Of a DNA stretch of 64,000 bases, positions 26,527 through 37,700 are shown piece by piece. Position 1 is the stretch's first letter; each line of letters starts with the position of its first letter. The notes beneath the pieces are model-generated. The model was not told the origin of the DNA, did not search any database, and was given only the letters and a program-made list of their open reading frames with translations. The DNA comes from Dyadobacter koreensis (GTDB taxonomy: Bacteria > Bacteroidota > Bacteroidia > Cytophagales > Spirosomataceae): assembly GCF_900108855.1 (NCBI RefSeq), contig NZ_FNXY01000004.1, positions 186,001-250,000 on the forward strand, in the 5' to 3' direction. The position numbers were made by a program, and so were the translations under genes.

Positions 26527-27342
26527 TTAAACTGTTACATTATTCTCGCGTAGTGCTTCGTTAAGCGATGTCTTTAAATCTGTGCTCGCTTTCCTTTTTC
26601 CAATGATTAATGCACACGGTACATGGTACGTTCCCGCAGCAAATTCCTTCGGCAGCGTACCAGGAATAACAACTGAATCTGCTGGTACGAATCCTTTATA
26701 TTCGACAGGCTCAGGCCCGGTAACATCAATGATTTTTGAGCTTCCGGTAATGGTCACACCTGCTCCGAGAACCGCTCTTTTTCCTATATGTGCACCTTCT
26801 ACGACGATACAGCGGGAACCAATGAAAGCACCGTCTTCAACGATTACCGGGGCCGCCTGTACAGGCTCTAAAACTCCTCCAATTCCTACTCCGCCACTTA
26901 GGTGGACATTCTTACCAATCTGTGCGCAACTCCCAACTGTTGCCCAGGTATCAACCATCGTTCCTTCGTCGATGTATGCTCCGATATTAACATAGGAAGG
27001 CATCAAAACAACACCTTTAGAAATGTATGCACCATATCGTGCAACAGCTGGCGGTACTACCCGAACGCCAAGCTTGTCATAACCGGTTTTGAGTTTCATT
27101 TTATCGTGATACTCAAAAATCCCAACTTCACTAACTTCCATTTGTTGAATTGGGAAGTATAGGATGATCGCTTTTTTTAATGCCTCATTTACTAACCAGC
27201 TTCCATCCTCTTGTGGTTCGGCCACTCTAAGTCTGCCTTTGTCAACTTCTTCAATAATGTTCTTAATGATTTGAATGTTCTCCGGATCTTTCAATAATTC
27301 ACGATTTGACCAGAGTTCTTCAATTTGAGTGTTAAGGCTCAT
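26527..27342 (-). CDS. dapD: 2,3,4,5-tetrahydropyridine-2,6-dicarboxylate N-succinyltransferase
   Basis: The 271-residue cytoplasmic enzyme succinylates tetrahydrodipicolinate with succinyl-CoA, a step of the DAP/lysine pathway that feeds peptidoglycan. The N-terminal helical domain ([20 protein letters not shown]) precedes a left-handed beta-helix of hexapeptide repeats (about residues 105-225: [20 protein letters not shown] type turns, [37 protein letters not shown]), as in the trimeric E. coli enzyme, and length matches. It stands alone with its own terminator. A TATATTTG box on the minus strand (27493-27500) about 150 bases upstream may be part of its promoter, but no -33 match accompanies it. 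Confidence 0.96.
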   Translation of the reverse strand: [271 protein letters not shown]

Positions 27343-27813
27343 GTTAAAGTTTTTAATTAATGTAATGTATTTAACTTATTGTTTTACAGTGTTTTAAGAT
27401 CTAATTAAAGTAATAAAATATGGCTTTAAAAATTATTTCATTAAAGACCTGCCCTATTATTTAACTAGCTTATTTCTGCCAGACAATACGTACAAATATA
27501 ATTTATTTAATCGATACTTAGTGGTTCGTTTTCATCGTAAAATCCAAATACAGCAGAAGTGCTGTATAAACGATGAACTAAATGAGAACAAACATATGGT
27601 GATGAGATATACTATCATAATTAGTAAAAACAGAAAAACTAACTTGGGTAGTTTAGTAAATTACTAAAAATACTATTATTTTACTGCATTAATGCTAATT
27701 TATTTATCTAACTTTATAATGTCGATTAGATGATCATTTATTCTCGAAAATCCTTTAAAACGGCGCCCATTTTGCTTAATATTGCCCTGTAATAACATAA
27801 TCCTTATAAGCAC
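27343..27813. other. Divergent intergenic region between dapD and gapA
   Basis: A 471-base A+T-rich region carrying the promoters of both genes. I see a minus-strand TATATTTG at 27493-27500 (dapD) and a plus-strand near match TAACTTTA around 27710-27717 (gapA), neither with a clear -33 partner. There is no coding signal, and no repeat longer than the short GCAGAAGTGCTGT inverted repeat near 27552. Confidence 0.5.
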
Positions 27814-28827
27814 ATGTCAAAAGTTAAAGTTGCAATCAATGGTTTTGGACGTATTGGCCGTCTTGTATATCGCCAAATCTATAATATGGAAGGCATTGAT
27901 ATCGTAGCCATCAATGATCTAACAAGTCCTAAGGTATTAGCTCACTTACTTAAATACGATACAGCACAAGGAAGATTTAACGCAGAAGTTACTTCTACAG
28001 AGAATTCAATCGTTGTAAACGGTGAAAACGTAGTTATATATGCTCAAAAAGACCCTACCCTAATTCCTTGGGGGTCTCATGACGTTGACGTAGTGTTGGA
28101 ATGTACTGGATTCTTCACTAGCAAAGAGTCTGCAGAAGGACACATCAAAGCCGGCGCGAAAAAAGTTGTTATCTCAGCTCCTGCTACTGGTGATCTTAAA
28201 ACAATCGTATTTAATGTTAATCACGACATTCTGGACGGTTCTGAAACAATAATCAGCGCAGCGTCTTGTACTACCAACTGTCTTGCTCCAATGGCTCAGG
28301 TATTGGAAGAGAAATTTGGCATCGTAAATGGATTGATGACTACAATTCATGCCTATACAAATGATCAGAACACACAAGATTCTCCACACCCAAAAGGTGA
28401 TTTGAGAAGAGCTCGTGCTGCTGCTCAGAACATTGTACCAAACAGCACTGGTGCGGCAAAAGCAATCGGCCTGGTACTACCTGCATTGAAAGGTAAACTG
28501 GACGGTTCTGCCCAACGTGTACCAACACTTACCGGTTCTTTAACCGAGTTGACAGTAATTCTTGGAAAAGAAACAAGTGTTGAAGAAATCAATGCTGCAA
28601 TGAAGGCTGCCGCTAACGAAAGCTACGGATATACTGAAGATGAAATCGTGAGCAGCGACATCATCGGTATAAGCTATGGTTCATTGTTTGATGCTACTCA
28701 GACAAAAGTTCAGAAAATTGGAGATACTCAATTGGTAAGAACTGTAAGCTGGTATGATAATGAAATGTCTTACGTTTCACAGCTTGTTCGTACAGTTAAC
28801 TACTTTGCTACTCTTTTGAGTAAGTAA
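27814..28827 (+). CDS. gapA: Glyceraldehyde-3-phosphate dehydrogenase
   Basis: A 337-residue glycolytic/gluconeogenic enzyme converting glyceraldehyde-3-phosphate, NAD and phosphate to 1,3-bisphosphoglycerate. The NAD-binding motif INGFGRIGR is at residues 8-16; the active-site block SAASCTTNC gives nucleophile Cys152, with the partner His in the following IHAYTNDQ region; the C-terminal block [16 protein letters not shown] is present. The codon choice (frequent preferred codons) suits a highly expressed gene. It is monocistronic, with a strong terminator just downstream. Confidence 0.97.
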   Translation: MSKVKVAINGFGRIGRLVYRQIYNMEGIDIVAINDLTSPKVLAHLLKYDTAQGRFNAEVTSTENSIVVNGENVVIYAQKDPTLIPWGSHDVDVVLECTGFFTSKESAEGHIKAGAKKVVISAPATGDLKTIVFNVNHDILDGSETIISAASCTTNCLAPMAQVLEEKFGIVNGLMTTIHAYTNDQNTQDSPHPKGDLRRARAAAQNIVPNSTGAAKAIGLVLPALKGKLDGSAQRVPTLTGSLTELTVILGKETSVEEINAAMKAAANESYGYTEDEIVSSDIIGISYGSLFDATQTKVQKIGDTQLVRTVSWYDNEMSYVSQLVRTVNYFATLLSK

Positions 28828-28845
28828 TTAGGAATACTAAATACT

Positions 28846-28886
28846 AAAAAATCCCCGGTCAGGTAAATCCTGATCGGGGATTTTTT
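28846..28886. terminator. Bidirectional terminator between gapA and trmB
   Basis: Arms 28846-28863 and 28869-28886 form an 18-bp stem (one G-T pair) around ATCCCCGGTCAGG, flanked by A6 and T6, so it works on both strands. It overlaps the trmB stop by two bases. Confidence 0.9.
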
Positions 28887-29547
28887 ATGAAATCACTATT
28901 GACTTGATAAACTTTATTGTATATCCTTTCGAAACAAATATTTTTTCATAGTGAGTCCTGACACCATGATGTTCGGATAGTAAAGGTGAGCAATAGAGAT
29001 CATCAGTGTGTTCCAGAATTTTGTATTGAGCCGAATTTCCTATTGTTTCAAGACTGTATTCATACAAAAAAGTGCTATCTGTTTTCAGACAAAACAACCC
29101 ATCCTTTTTAAGGTATTTGGAGTAACTACTTAAAAACTCAGGATTAGTCAATCGTTTTGGCTCGTCCCTGTCCCTTACCTGAGGATCCGGATGTATCAGC
29201 CAAATTTCATCTAATTCATTTTCGTCAAAAAACTCAGCTGAGTATTGTATTCCGGCCCGAAGAAAGGCGACATTATTTAAACCTGACTCAGTCGCCGCCA
29301 GACTACCACGGGCGATTCGGTCACCTTTAATATCCATTCCAATAAAATTCTTCTCAGGAAATACTTTTCCCAGACCTACCGTGTATTCGCCTTTCCCACA
29401 AGCGAGTTCCAGAACGATCGGGTTATTATTTCGAAAATAAAGTTCATTCCATTTCCCCTTCACCGTATCATACAGCGGTTTACCCTTTTCAATTACATTG
29501 GGAGCTTCTGCGCTAAACTTGTAATGGTCTAATTTTCTTCTTGACAT
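28885..29547 (-). CDS. trmB: tRNA (guanine-N7-)-methyltransferase TrmB
   Basis: A 220-residue SAM-dependent methyltransferase that forms m7G46 in the variable loop of tRNAs. I use the ATG at 29547 (MSRRKLDHYKF); a GTG at 29568 would overlap the folC stop. Family motifs are clear: LELACGKGEYTVGLGKVFPE for SAM binding, IGMDIKGDRIARG, the DEIWLIHPDPQVRDRDEPKR block (the family NFPDPWPK region) and the C-terminal GVRTHYEKIFVSKG. It closes a run of three genes (TonB-like, folC, trmB) with a 20-base gap to folC. Confidence 0.93.
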   Translation of the reverse strand: MSRRKLDHYKFSAEAPNVIEKGKPLYDTVKGKWNELYFRNNNPIVLELACGKGEYTVGLGKVFPEKNFIGMDIKGDRIARGSLAATESGLNNVAFLRAGIQYSAEFFDENELDEIWLIHPDPQVRDRDEPKRLTNPEFLSSYSKYLKKDGLFCLKTDSTFLYEYSLETIGNSAQYKILEHTDDLYCSPLLSEHHGVRTHYEKIFVSKGYTIKFIKSIVIS

Positions 29548-29567
29548 TGTAAAAATAATTCTGAACA

Positions 29568-30869
29568 CTATAACTGATCCAGATCGGCCACCACGAAGGT
29601 ACTTCCTCCTACATAAATGGTGTCACCTGGATTTGATTCGTAAATCGCCCGTTTTAAAGCTTTATTGACGTCCGGATAAACATTTCCCTTTAAACCAATT
29701 TCTGACGCTTTCTGCTGCAATTCTGTGGCATTTAACGCCCTGAGATTACCCGGTTGGCAGAAATAATATTCTCCTTCTGCCGGAAACAGATCCAGTACAG
29801 CGGAAATATCTTTATCCGCAACAAAACCGATAACAAATCTCTGTTGAGTGCTAGGCAGACTGTTAAACTGTTGCATTGTATAAGTTACACCAGCATAATT
29901 GTGAGCAGTATCACAAAAAACCAAAGGTCTTTCATTGAGTTTTTGCCAACGCCCGTTCAAACCGGTATTCGAGACTACTTTCGATAATCCGCTGTAAAGG
30001 GCTACACGGGATATACGCAAATTTAACGCTCTTAGTTGGGCAAGCGCAGTCAGCACACCACAAATATTTTTCAATTGATAAATACCCGCCAGATCCAGAA
30101 TTAAATGATCGTAAGCAACCTCACCGGTCATTCGTGCCACGACATCTACAACCAGATTTCCTTCTGAGTGCCGCGCATTTGTTATTTCATAGACGTCAGA
30201 ACCATAAGAAATTTCCGCGTGCCTTTCCGAGGCTGTGGAATCGAAAACATCCGTAACGTCAGGCTCCTGCCTTTCGCTTATGACTACCGGCACATCGTCT
30301 TTAATAATTCCAGCCTTTTCAAAAGCAATTTTGTCGAGCGTATCACCTAAAAACTGAACGTGATCATAACTCACATTTGTGATGACAGAGAGAAGCGGCG
30401 TAATAATATTTGTCGAATCCAGTCTTCCTCCCATACCCACCTCAATAACCGCGATGTCAACTTCGCACTTTTCAAAATATGAAAAAGCCATTGCAACTGT
30501 AACTTCAAAGAAGGAAGGGCTCAGGCTTTCGATGTAATCTTTGTTAACACTGGTAAATTCGCAGATAAAATCTTCATCCACACTGACTCCGTTAACCCTT
30601 ATACGTTCTGTAAAAGATTTTAAATGCGGAGAGGTGTACAGCCCCACTTTATATCCAGCTTCCTGTAAAACAGAGGCCAACATATGAGAAGTGCTGCCTT
30701 TTCCGTTGGTACCGCCCACGTGAATCTTCCGGTATTTTTCCTGAGGATTCCCAAGGTGCGCACAGAGTTGGAGGATAGTATGAAGGCCCGGCTTGAAAGC
30801 ACGGGCCCCGATATTCTGAAAGACTGGTAAACGACTGTACAGATAGTCGATTGTTTCCTGATAATTCAT
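29568..30869 (-). CDS. folC: Folylpolyglutamate synthase / dihydrofolate synthase
   Basis: A 433-residue Mur-ligase-like ATP-dependent enzyme adding glutamate to dihydropteroate and/or folates. The P-loop is in HVGGTNGKGSTSHML, followed by LYTSPHLKSFTERIRVNG, VDIAVIEVGMGGRLDSTNII (Mg/ATP site), ITNVSYDHVQFLGDTLDKIA and the C-terminal domain motif NGRWQKLNERPLVFCDTAHN. Typical length. It starts 6 bases after the TonB-like gene, so the two are co-transcribed although functionally unrelated. Confidence 0.94.
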   Translation of the reverse strand: MNYQETIDYLYSRLPVFQNIGARAFKPGLHTILQLCAHLGNPQEKYRKIHVGGTNGKGSTSHMLASVLQEAGYKVGLYTSPHLKSFTERIRVNGVSVDEDFICEFTSVNKDYIESLSPSFFEVTVAMAFSYFEKCEVDIAVIEVGMGGRLDSTNIITPLLSVITNVSYDHVQFLGDTLDKIAFEKAGIIKDDVPVVISERQEPDVTDVFDSTASERHAEISYGSDVYEITNARHSEGNLVVDVVARMTGEVAYDHLILDLAGIYQLKNICGVLTALAQLRALNLRISRVALYSGLSKVVSNTGLNGRWQKLNERPLVFCDTAHNYAGVTYTMQQFNSLPSTQQRFVIGFVADKDISAVLDLFPAEGEYYFCQPGNLRALNATELQQKASEIGLKGNVYPDVNKALKRAIYESNPGDTIYVGGSTFVVADLDQL

Positions 30870-30875
30870 TATTTG

Positions 30876-31802
30876 TTACTGCGAACTGATTTTAAAAGTG
30901 ATTGTCCCCGTTGATTCTTCCGGAACATTCGACGATTGTGATATGAAAGTAAGTTCACGAACAGCACTACGATATTGATTAACAACAGCGTAATCCGTAA
31001 CTGTCGTGCTCTGCGTAATTATATTTTTTACCCTTCCGTTTTTGTCAACTGTAATTTTAAATGTGATTGTGCCAGTAGCGTCAGACTTGTCATTGACAAC
31101 CGGCCTTCTTGACCACTTCCAACCCGATAAACTCAGGCCTACGGCCGTTCCGCCGCCGCCACCTTCACCTTTGTATGTCTTTGCAAATAAACTGCCCGTT
31201 TTCGCGCCCTTATCGCCCAGCCCTTCCGCATCATCTCCATTGTTATTCCCGCCGACACCGCTTTTTGTTCCATTCGTACCATTGCTTCCAGATTTGCTGC
31301 CAGAGGATTTACTGAATAATGCATCTTTATTCACAGCTTTTTCAGGAGCTGGTTTTGAAACGGGTGCAGATGAAGAAACACTTCCTGTCGACTTTTTAAC
31401 TTCTGTTTTTTCAGGAGCCTCAACAGGGCTTTCAACCTTTGAGGTGATCGCAGGCTTTTCAGCAACGGTTTTCGTTGGCTTTACAGATTCAATTTTGGGA
31501 GGCGTCGGTGGCGTAGGTTTTGGTGTTGCCACAGACTTTCTTTCTTTTGTTTCCTCCGCTTCCGCACGCATGTTTTCCCTAACCTTGGAATTGCTTGGTT
31601 TGTTATAAGTCTGGATATCTCCCTTACCAACTTTGCTCGTTCCGTAATTTACTTCTACAAAAAGCTCCATTGGCTCCACTTTCGGAACGTTGCTGTTGAG
31701 ATGTATAAAGAAAAAGACACCTAACATAGCAATCGTAATGCCAAAAGAGATGGCCCAGGATATCGCTATTCGCTGACGGTCTTCTGCTTGTAATTCAAAC
31801 AT
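30876..31802 (-). CDS. TonB-like energy transducer
   Basis: A 308-residue protein with one N-terminal transmembrane helix (about residues 14-33), a long Pro/Lys/Glu and then Gly/Asn-rich periplasmic linker (residues about 90-210), and a small C-terminal TonB domain (GTITFKITVDKNGRVKNI ... GTITFKIS). Such proteins transmit the ExbB/ExbD-driven proton-motive force to outer-membrane receptors like the SusC proteins, though no exbBD lies here. The C-terminal domain is a short variant with the repeated phrase GTITFKI. First gene of the folC-trmB unit. Confidence 0.82.
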   Translation of the reverse strand: MFELQAEDRQRIAISWAISFGITIAMLGVFFFIHLNSNVPKVEPMELFVEVNYGTSKVGKGDIQTYNKPSNSKVRENMRAEAEETKERKSVATPKPTPPTPPKIESVKPTKTVAEKPAITSKVESPVEAPEKTEVKKSTGSVSSSAPVSKPAPEKAVNKDALFSKSSGSKSGSNGTNGTKSGVGGNNNGDDAEGLGDKGAKTGSLFAKTYKGEGGGGGTAVGLSLSGWKWSRRPVVNDKSDATGTITFKITVDKNGRVKNIITQSTTVTDYAVVNQYRSAVRELTFISQSSNVPEESTGTITFKISSQ

Positions 31803-31858
31803 TGATTTTTATTCGTTTGTGATTTTCTGTTGAACGTAAAAATATGTGATTTTCGTAT

Positions 31859-31903
31859 AATAACAAAAGAAGGAGCCTTTTCGGGGCTCCTTCTTTTGTT
31901 ATT
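31859..31903. terminator. Terminator of the HU-CCDC81/SPOR gene
   Basis: Arms 31859-31877 and 31885-31903 make a perfect 19-bp stem with core AAGAAGGAGCC and a 7-base loop, 11 bases after the stop of the minus-strand gene at 31915. It also insulates the TonB-like gene downstream. Confidence 0.85.
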
Positions 31904-31914
31904 CATTTCTTATT

Positions 31915-33000
31915 TCATCTCTTTTTATAAACCCATCCTTCTCCCCCGATTACTTTTTTCAGCTTGGCATTAGCACGGTATGCCTCGCTTTCATTTGCAA
32001 AACCTTCCACAGCAACCTTATATTTTTTACTGTATCTGTCAGCATCGATAACCAGGGCTTCTGTGTAACCTTTTCTTTTTAGATCCTCCAACAGGACATT
32101 TGCCTGCTTACTACCTTTGAAAGTCCCGGCAATCAGATAAAACTGTTTCGAAGCTTTCGCATCAACAGGGACTGGCTTCACCGCCGTCTCTACTTTAACA
32201 GCAACAGTTGGTTCAACTTCTTTTACCAAAGCCGGTTCTTCTTTAACAGGCTCTTCCAGCGTCACTGGTACAACAGATTCTTTTTTGGTAGTATAAACAA
32301 CTTTACGTTCCGCAACCGGCATAGCTTTCGCTGCGGTCTTCTCCGGAACAGTATAGCTCATTTTTTCGAATAAGCTCGTAAAAGGATTCAAGGTACTTTT
32401 ATTTTCCCCATTTCCTGAAACAAAGAACAAACTGAAATAACACATTATTCCTGCAATCATTGCCGCAGACGCCCATCCTATCCAGTTTACTTTAAACGTT
32501 TTAACGTCTGTTTCTTCCAGCACTTCAACGTGATCTTCATGCAGATCTACAACAGGCATCGCAATAACAGAAGCTTTTTTCTCTACCGTTTTCGCAGGAG
32601 TGCTTCTGAAACCATACCATTCATTTTTGAAGTACTTGTCAGTCTTAGGCTCAAAAACAAGTTTGCCCTCGCCGTTTGTACTGAATTCACCCACTCCATC
32701 AATAATTGCATGCTCACTCATTTTTAGAGAACTACGCAGTTTTTCTGTATAATTCCTAACATGAGCTACCGCATCCGTGTGAGGGACCTGCTCGTGTCGG
32801 GAGATATAATTAGCAAGTAACCCATCATCCAGTTTCAGGAACTCATTAAATGCCAACCTCTTATTTGGAGGAGAAAAGACACCTGTCTCAGCATTGAATG
32901 ACGCCTGAGCCTGGTGTGACAGAAGCGCCCCAAAGCCTGGAATGATTACGAATTCGTAGTCACTTACCAATTTTCTAATAACAGTTTCAACAGCTATCAT
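31915..33000 (-). CDS. HU-CCDC81 and SPOR domain protein
   Basis: A 361-residue membrane protein. Residues about 1-60 and 65-140 match the paired bacterial HU-CCDC81 domains (YEFVIIPGFGALLSHQAQAS, EHAIIDGVGEFSTNGEGKLV), a DNA-binding-like fold found with SPOR domains in this phylum. A transmembrane helix spans about residues 172-192 and a Lys/Glu/Val-rich periplasmic linker leads to a C-terminal SPOR domain (KQFYLIAGTFKGSKQANVLL to the end), which in other bacteria binds denuded septal peptidoglycan. A role in cell-envelope or division-site organisation is likely but not proven. Confidence 0.85.
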   Translation of the reverse strand: MIAVETVIRKLVSDYEFVIIPGFGALLSHQAQASFNAETGVFSPPNKRLAFNEFLKLDDGLLANYISRHEQVPHTDAVAHVRNYTEKLRSSLKMSEHAIIDGVGEFSTNGEGKLVFEPKTDKYFKNEWYGFRSTPAKTVEKKASVIAMPVVDLHEDHVEVLEETDVKTFKVNWIGWASAAMIAGIMCYFSLFFVSGNGENKSTLNPFTSLFEKMSYTVPEKTAAKAMPVAERKVVYTTKKESVVPVTLEEPVKEEPALVKEVEPTVAVKVETAVKPVPVDAKASKQFYLIAGTFKGSKQANVLLEDLKRKGYTEALVIDADRYSKKYKVAVEGFANESEAYRANAKLKKVIGGEGWVYKKR

Positions 33001-33030
33001 GAAGTGTTTTTTGTGATGAACGAAGCGAAG

Positions 33031-34701
33031 TTAAAAAGAAAAAGATAATCCTCCAACAAAGTTCAACCCCTGCTGTGGGTAATATTGATAACGCTGATAC
33101 TCTTTACCCAGGAGGTTGTTGATCGCAACAAAAGCAGAGAAGTTCCTGGTTAACAGATAGTCAATCTTCAAATTCAGGTCTGCAATTGCAGGTAATTTTT
33201 TAACTTCTCCCGTTTGAAAATCTTTTGCTTTTATTCCCTTTAACAGATAAAAATCCGCAGTCACGAACAATTTCTTACTAATTGTCAGCGCGTTAAACCA
33301 ATTTAACGTAAGATCAGGGCGGTGCCATGCTTCCTCAACAGAACCCATTGAATAGTCATAGAAGTTTGCCTTTAATGAACTTTTAAATACATCATTAAGC
33401 GTATAACCTGCTTGTCCTGATATATTTAAAACTTTCGTTTTCAACGGATCGTAAATAATCGAGAATCTCGAAACATCGACCAGCGAGTTGTTAAAGTTGT
33501 AGAAATTACGGTACTGAGTATAAGAAACTTTACCCTCATAATTAAATCCACCTGCAACTTCACCTTTAACGCCCGCAAAGATGTCGGATGTCTTTTCAGT
33601 ATTCACAATCAACACATTAGACCCTAGCCATTGATTTTCCCCCAACATACTCTTTAACGTGTTACGAACGATATCACCATTCCATCCTGCGAATACGTGA
33701 ACACCACTTATCGGGTTCACGTCAATGTTCAATACCGGATAGGCTTTGGTTTTGTTAATATTTAACTGATTATCGGTCTGGTTAACCGCGTTCACACCGG
33801 CAGTGATAGAGAAAATATCCGAAGTATACTTAAACGTAGGTTTAACACGATATAAATTCCGGTTATATGTCAACGCATCAACACGCTGCGATATAAAAGC
33901 TGCTGCTTCCAGCTGAGCAAAGAAAGATTCCGAAATGGGAACCGAAGCTTTCAGCGTTGTTCCCCAATCCAGTTCAGAGGCATCGTAGCGGTCTGATAAT
34001 GTATTTAAACTCGTTTTGACCGAGTAATCAACCGCAACAGATGGATCCGTATTTTCAAACCCAAGGTTAAAACCAAATTGATTGACGGTTTGCCTGATAC
34101 TATCTCTGTTCACGACGAACCCCTCTGGCTGTGGCCGGTATCCATAGAAATAATAATTCTTACGGTCATACTCCAATGAACCATCCACTTTATAGGTGCT
34201 CATAATATATTTTCCTCCGACCTGGATATTTGTTGCGGCATTGCCTGAATTTTTTCCATCCACCGGACCATTTCCTGCTGACAAATGTTTTACCTGTCCT
34301 GTAAAAACCAGATCATCTCCGCGACGTCCGCTTACAAATCCTTCGCCAAGAAACCGGCCATAGTTACCGGCTCCCAGTTTAATGTAATTGTTTAATACAT
34401 CAGGCTGGTCCTGGCGCGCTTTCTCGTCAGAAGAAGCAGCTACGGTCGGCGTTAATTTGGGAGAAGCTATGTTAATATTTGGGTCGATAATCTGGTAATT
34501 GACCTTTTTTTCGTTCGTCGTACCCGGCACAGGCTGCACCTTATCAAAAAGTCTGTTTGCAGGTGCAAATTCGATACTCTTTTCCTTTACGATTTCATAA
34601 GTCTGACTCTCTATCTCTCCTCGCTGGGCAAAGGCCATGTTGGAAGAAAAACCTAGTGTCAATAAAAATATGGATGTTCGAATTGTTCTTGAATGCGTCA
34701 T
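33031..34701 (-). CDS. Plugless TonB-dependent-receptor-like outer-membrane beta-barrel
   Basis: A 556-residue outer-membrane protein from the ATG at 34701, which gives a clean signal peptide (cut after MAFAQ); an ATG at 34743 overlapping the upstream stop as ATGA is a possible alternative. After a short Pro-containing periplasmic segment there are alternating amphipathic strands through to a terminal Phe (VGGLSFSF), with the receptor-like AFVAINNLLGKEYQRY near the end. No plug or TonB box is seen. Tight linkage to the 1021-residue TPR gene upstream suggests that the two proteins work together at the outer membrane; the function is unknown. Confidence 0.75.
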   Translation of the reverse strand: MTHSRTIRTSIFLLTLGFSSNMAFAQRGEIESQTYEIVKEKSIEFAPANRLFDKVQPVPGTTNEKKVNYQIIDPNINIASPKLTPTVAASSDEKARQDQPDVLNNYIKLGAGNYGRFLGEGFVSGRRGDDLVFTGQVKHLSAGNGPVDGKNSGNAATNIQVGGKYIMSTYKVDGSLEYDRKNYYFYGYRPQPEGFVVNRDSIRQTVNQFGFNLGFENTDPSVAVDYSVKTSLNTLSDRYDASELDWGTTLKASVPISESFFAQLEAAAFISQRVDALTYNRNLYRVKPTFKYTSDIFSITAGVNAVNQTDNQLNINKTKAYPVLNIDVNPISGVHVFAGWNGDIVRNTLKSMLGENQWLGSNVLIVNTEKTSDIFAGVKGEVAGGFNYEGKVSYTQYRNFYNFNNSLVDVSRFSIIYDPLKTKVLNISGQAGYTLNDVFKSSLKANFYDYSMGSVEEAWHRPDLTLNWFNALTISKKLFVTADFYLLKGIKAKDFQTGEVKKLPAIADLNLKIDYLLTRNFSAFVAINNLLGKEYQRYQYYPQQGLNFVGGLSFSF

Positions 34702-34739
34702 AAGAAATATTTTTTGCTGTTTGCTTCGACAGGAGATTA

Positions 34740-37700
34740 TCATTTTTGTTTTTCAAACTGAGCCAGTTTCGCTTTTGCAAGTGTTACTGCTTCCTGATCA
34801 TCTGAATTTTCGATAATGGAAGTGAGCGTAGCTTTCGCCTGTCCAACTTCTTTCAGGCCCATATACACATCGGCGAGCAGAATGAAGGAACGAACGCGCC
34901 AGTAGTCAAACCCTTCAAAGGTTTTGCTCATATCCAGAATCGCCGTTTCGGCCTCTTTGTATTTCTTATTTTTAAACAAAATCATAGCGACCATGTAATT
35001 CGCTTCCGCCCCGTATTCGTCTTTCGAAGTGCTCGCAAGTTTTTTAAATTCTTCCGATGCTTTTGTCAGATCACCTTTTTCATATGGCACTTTACCCAAA
35101 TAAAGCTGCGCCTTGCCTAAACCTCCCGGAACAACATTTCCGGCATTTACAACTTCTTTTGCATAATAAAGCGTCGAGTCGTAGCTTTTCAAATTATAAT
35201 AAGTATCCATCAAACCAATCCAGGCTTGCGTCTGCTCTTTTTTATTTTCAGAATTACGTAAAAGAACCCGGAAATTAGTGACAGCATTGTTGAAGTTGCC
35301 ACGCCCGATTTCAAGTTCTGCAGAACGCTGGGCAGCGGCAGCTACATAAGTTGAACGATTTTCCTGGACAACTTTTCCATAATACTGCAAAGCTTCTGCA
35401 ACGTTACCCGTCTTATCAAAAGAAGCTGCCACGAAATATCTTGCGTCATACTGATGCTTGCTTGAAGGATAGCTTTTCAGGAATTCAAGTAATGCCTGTT
35501 TCGCATTTTCGTATTTCTCGGCGTAATAAAGATTCCGGACGTTATCGAACTCCACTTCTTCCAGCTTGTCGTTTCCTGGGTTGTTTTTTCTCACAACACC
35601 TAGCACCTGAGTAAATTCTTCAGGACGGCCAACCGCCGTGTAACTTTCCTGGATACCTTCCAAGGCACTGCTCGCCGATGGAGAATCAGAATACTCAGAA
35701 AGGATTTTGCGGAAATCCACGATTGCCTGTTCGTAAACCTGCAAGTTATAGTAAGACTGTGCACGGCGTAACAGTGCTGCAGGAATCAGATAACTTTTGG
35801 GTTTCTCGTTAATCATGCGTGTAAATCCTTTTACTGCGGCGGAATAACTACCATTTTTGAAATCTATATCCGCCATCTGGAAGTAAGCATCATCCAGATA
35901 ACGTGATCCCGGATATTGACTGATCAGCTGTTCAAACTGGCGGCGGGCGTCTTGCTCCTTATTAATGTACACATAAGCACGTGCCTTCTGGAATAAGGCA
36001 TAATCCTTATCAATTTTTCCTTTGGCCGACACTTTGTCATAGACACTTATCGCTTCGTTATAATTTTTCGCAGCCAGGTAACAATCTGCGAGACGAACAT
36101 GTGCGTCCTCAATGATGCTCGCTTCGATACCTTCCGTGTTGCTCACGAAATCTTTGAAGTAACCTAATGCCTGGCTATATTTCTTTTGATTATAATAAAC
36201 GTAACCCAAGGCATACAAACTTTTTCGCGCATAAATACCTGCCTTAGGATTTTTTGATAACTGCGTGTAGATAGCGACCGCGTCGTCCATTTTTTTCAAG
36301 CCCGAGTTGGATTCTGCTTTGTAAAAAGTCGCAGCAATGAAAATATTTTCGTCAACCGGGAACTTGATAGACTTATTAAACAAAGCGAGTGCCTGTTCAA
36401 AGCGCTCCTGATTAAATTCCACGACACCCTGATTAAATGTTAATCGCTGGTAAGTCGTATTAATCTTAGAGTTTCGTTTTGGTAAACCTTCGATGTATGT
36501 AATCGCGCCTAAATTATTACTCGCACCGGAGTATCCTTCTGCAACCAATTCCGAAGCTTCTTCCTGATGTTTACTATTAGGATATTTAGCAACGAATGCA
36601 TTCAGCTCTTTGACTGCGTCATTATTGTTGCCGAGATCCAATTGTACTTTTGCATGATTGTAGGCCGCTTCTTCTTTAACAACAGGATTAAAGTCCAACC
36701 GTGCTGCATTGTCAAGTGCTGTTAAAGCATAACTTAAATTATTTGTCTTTAAGTAACTGATTCCTAGCAGATATGAAGCGTACTGCGATACAGAATCTTT
36801 CCCCGGTGCAACTCCCTTAAGTGTGGAAATTGTTCCCTCAAAGTTGTTTGTACGAAATAAAGAGTGGCCATAATGTAGAGCAACCGACGGAGGTACCGCA
36901 CCGGACTTCATTTTGTTATACCGCTCATAGGCCTTTACAGCCGCAGCATAGTCTCCTTTTTCATAGTGAACTTCTGCTACATATAATGCAACTTCGGCAA
37001 TTTTCGTTCCACCTCTCTTCTGTGTAAGAATTTTCTCACCGTAAGCAAGCAGTTTGTCATACTGTTTCAACTGATACAGAGACGATATGATCCAGTTTGG
37101 CGCTTCTTCTTTATAGTAAGGATGATTCTCTACCTGCAGGAAATCCTGGTATGCTGCTTCGAAGTTATTCTTCTGATAATTAATTACTCCCGCATAAAAT
37201 GCTGCATCTCCCGAATTTGCGAAAGACGGATCCTGTTTCACCTGATTGAATAGCGGTAAAGCGGCGTCCAGTTGCTTCGTGTTGTAATAGGCCATAGCGA
37301 GCTGGTAAGTACTTTCCATCTTCTTGGAGCCATTTCCAGGAAGCTTTACGGCCTTTTCCAAGTAAGTTATCGCTTTGTCGTATTGCCCTGCTTCATAATA
37401 GTAACGCCCAAGATCTCCATAAATCTGCTGTGCCTTCGGGTGTTCCGCATGATTACGAACAAAACGGTCCACCTGTACTTCTGCCTCCGGATAATTGAGA
37501 TACAAACCTGTGACTGCTACATAATATTCTGCTGTAACCTTATTGTAATCACTTGTACTAAGAAGTTTGTCATTAGCATTTAAATATTCTCCAAATTCCT
37601 GTCTGGCGGCGACAAAGTTGGATTTTTCGTAATATTCAAGACCATTGCGAAAATGCGCTTCGGGCTCCGTGTAACTCAATGTACTCTGAGCGTTAACCGA

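Noticed and set aside
31006..31608. A 200-codon open frame on the plus strand opposite the TonB-like gene.
   Set aside because: It is the mirror of a Pro/Lys/Gly-rich low-complexity linker; the real gene has a recognisable TM segment and TonB domain.
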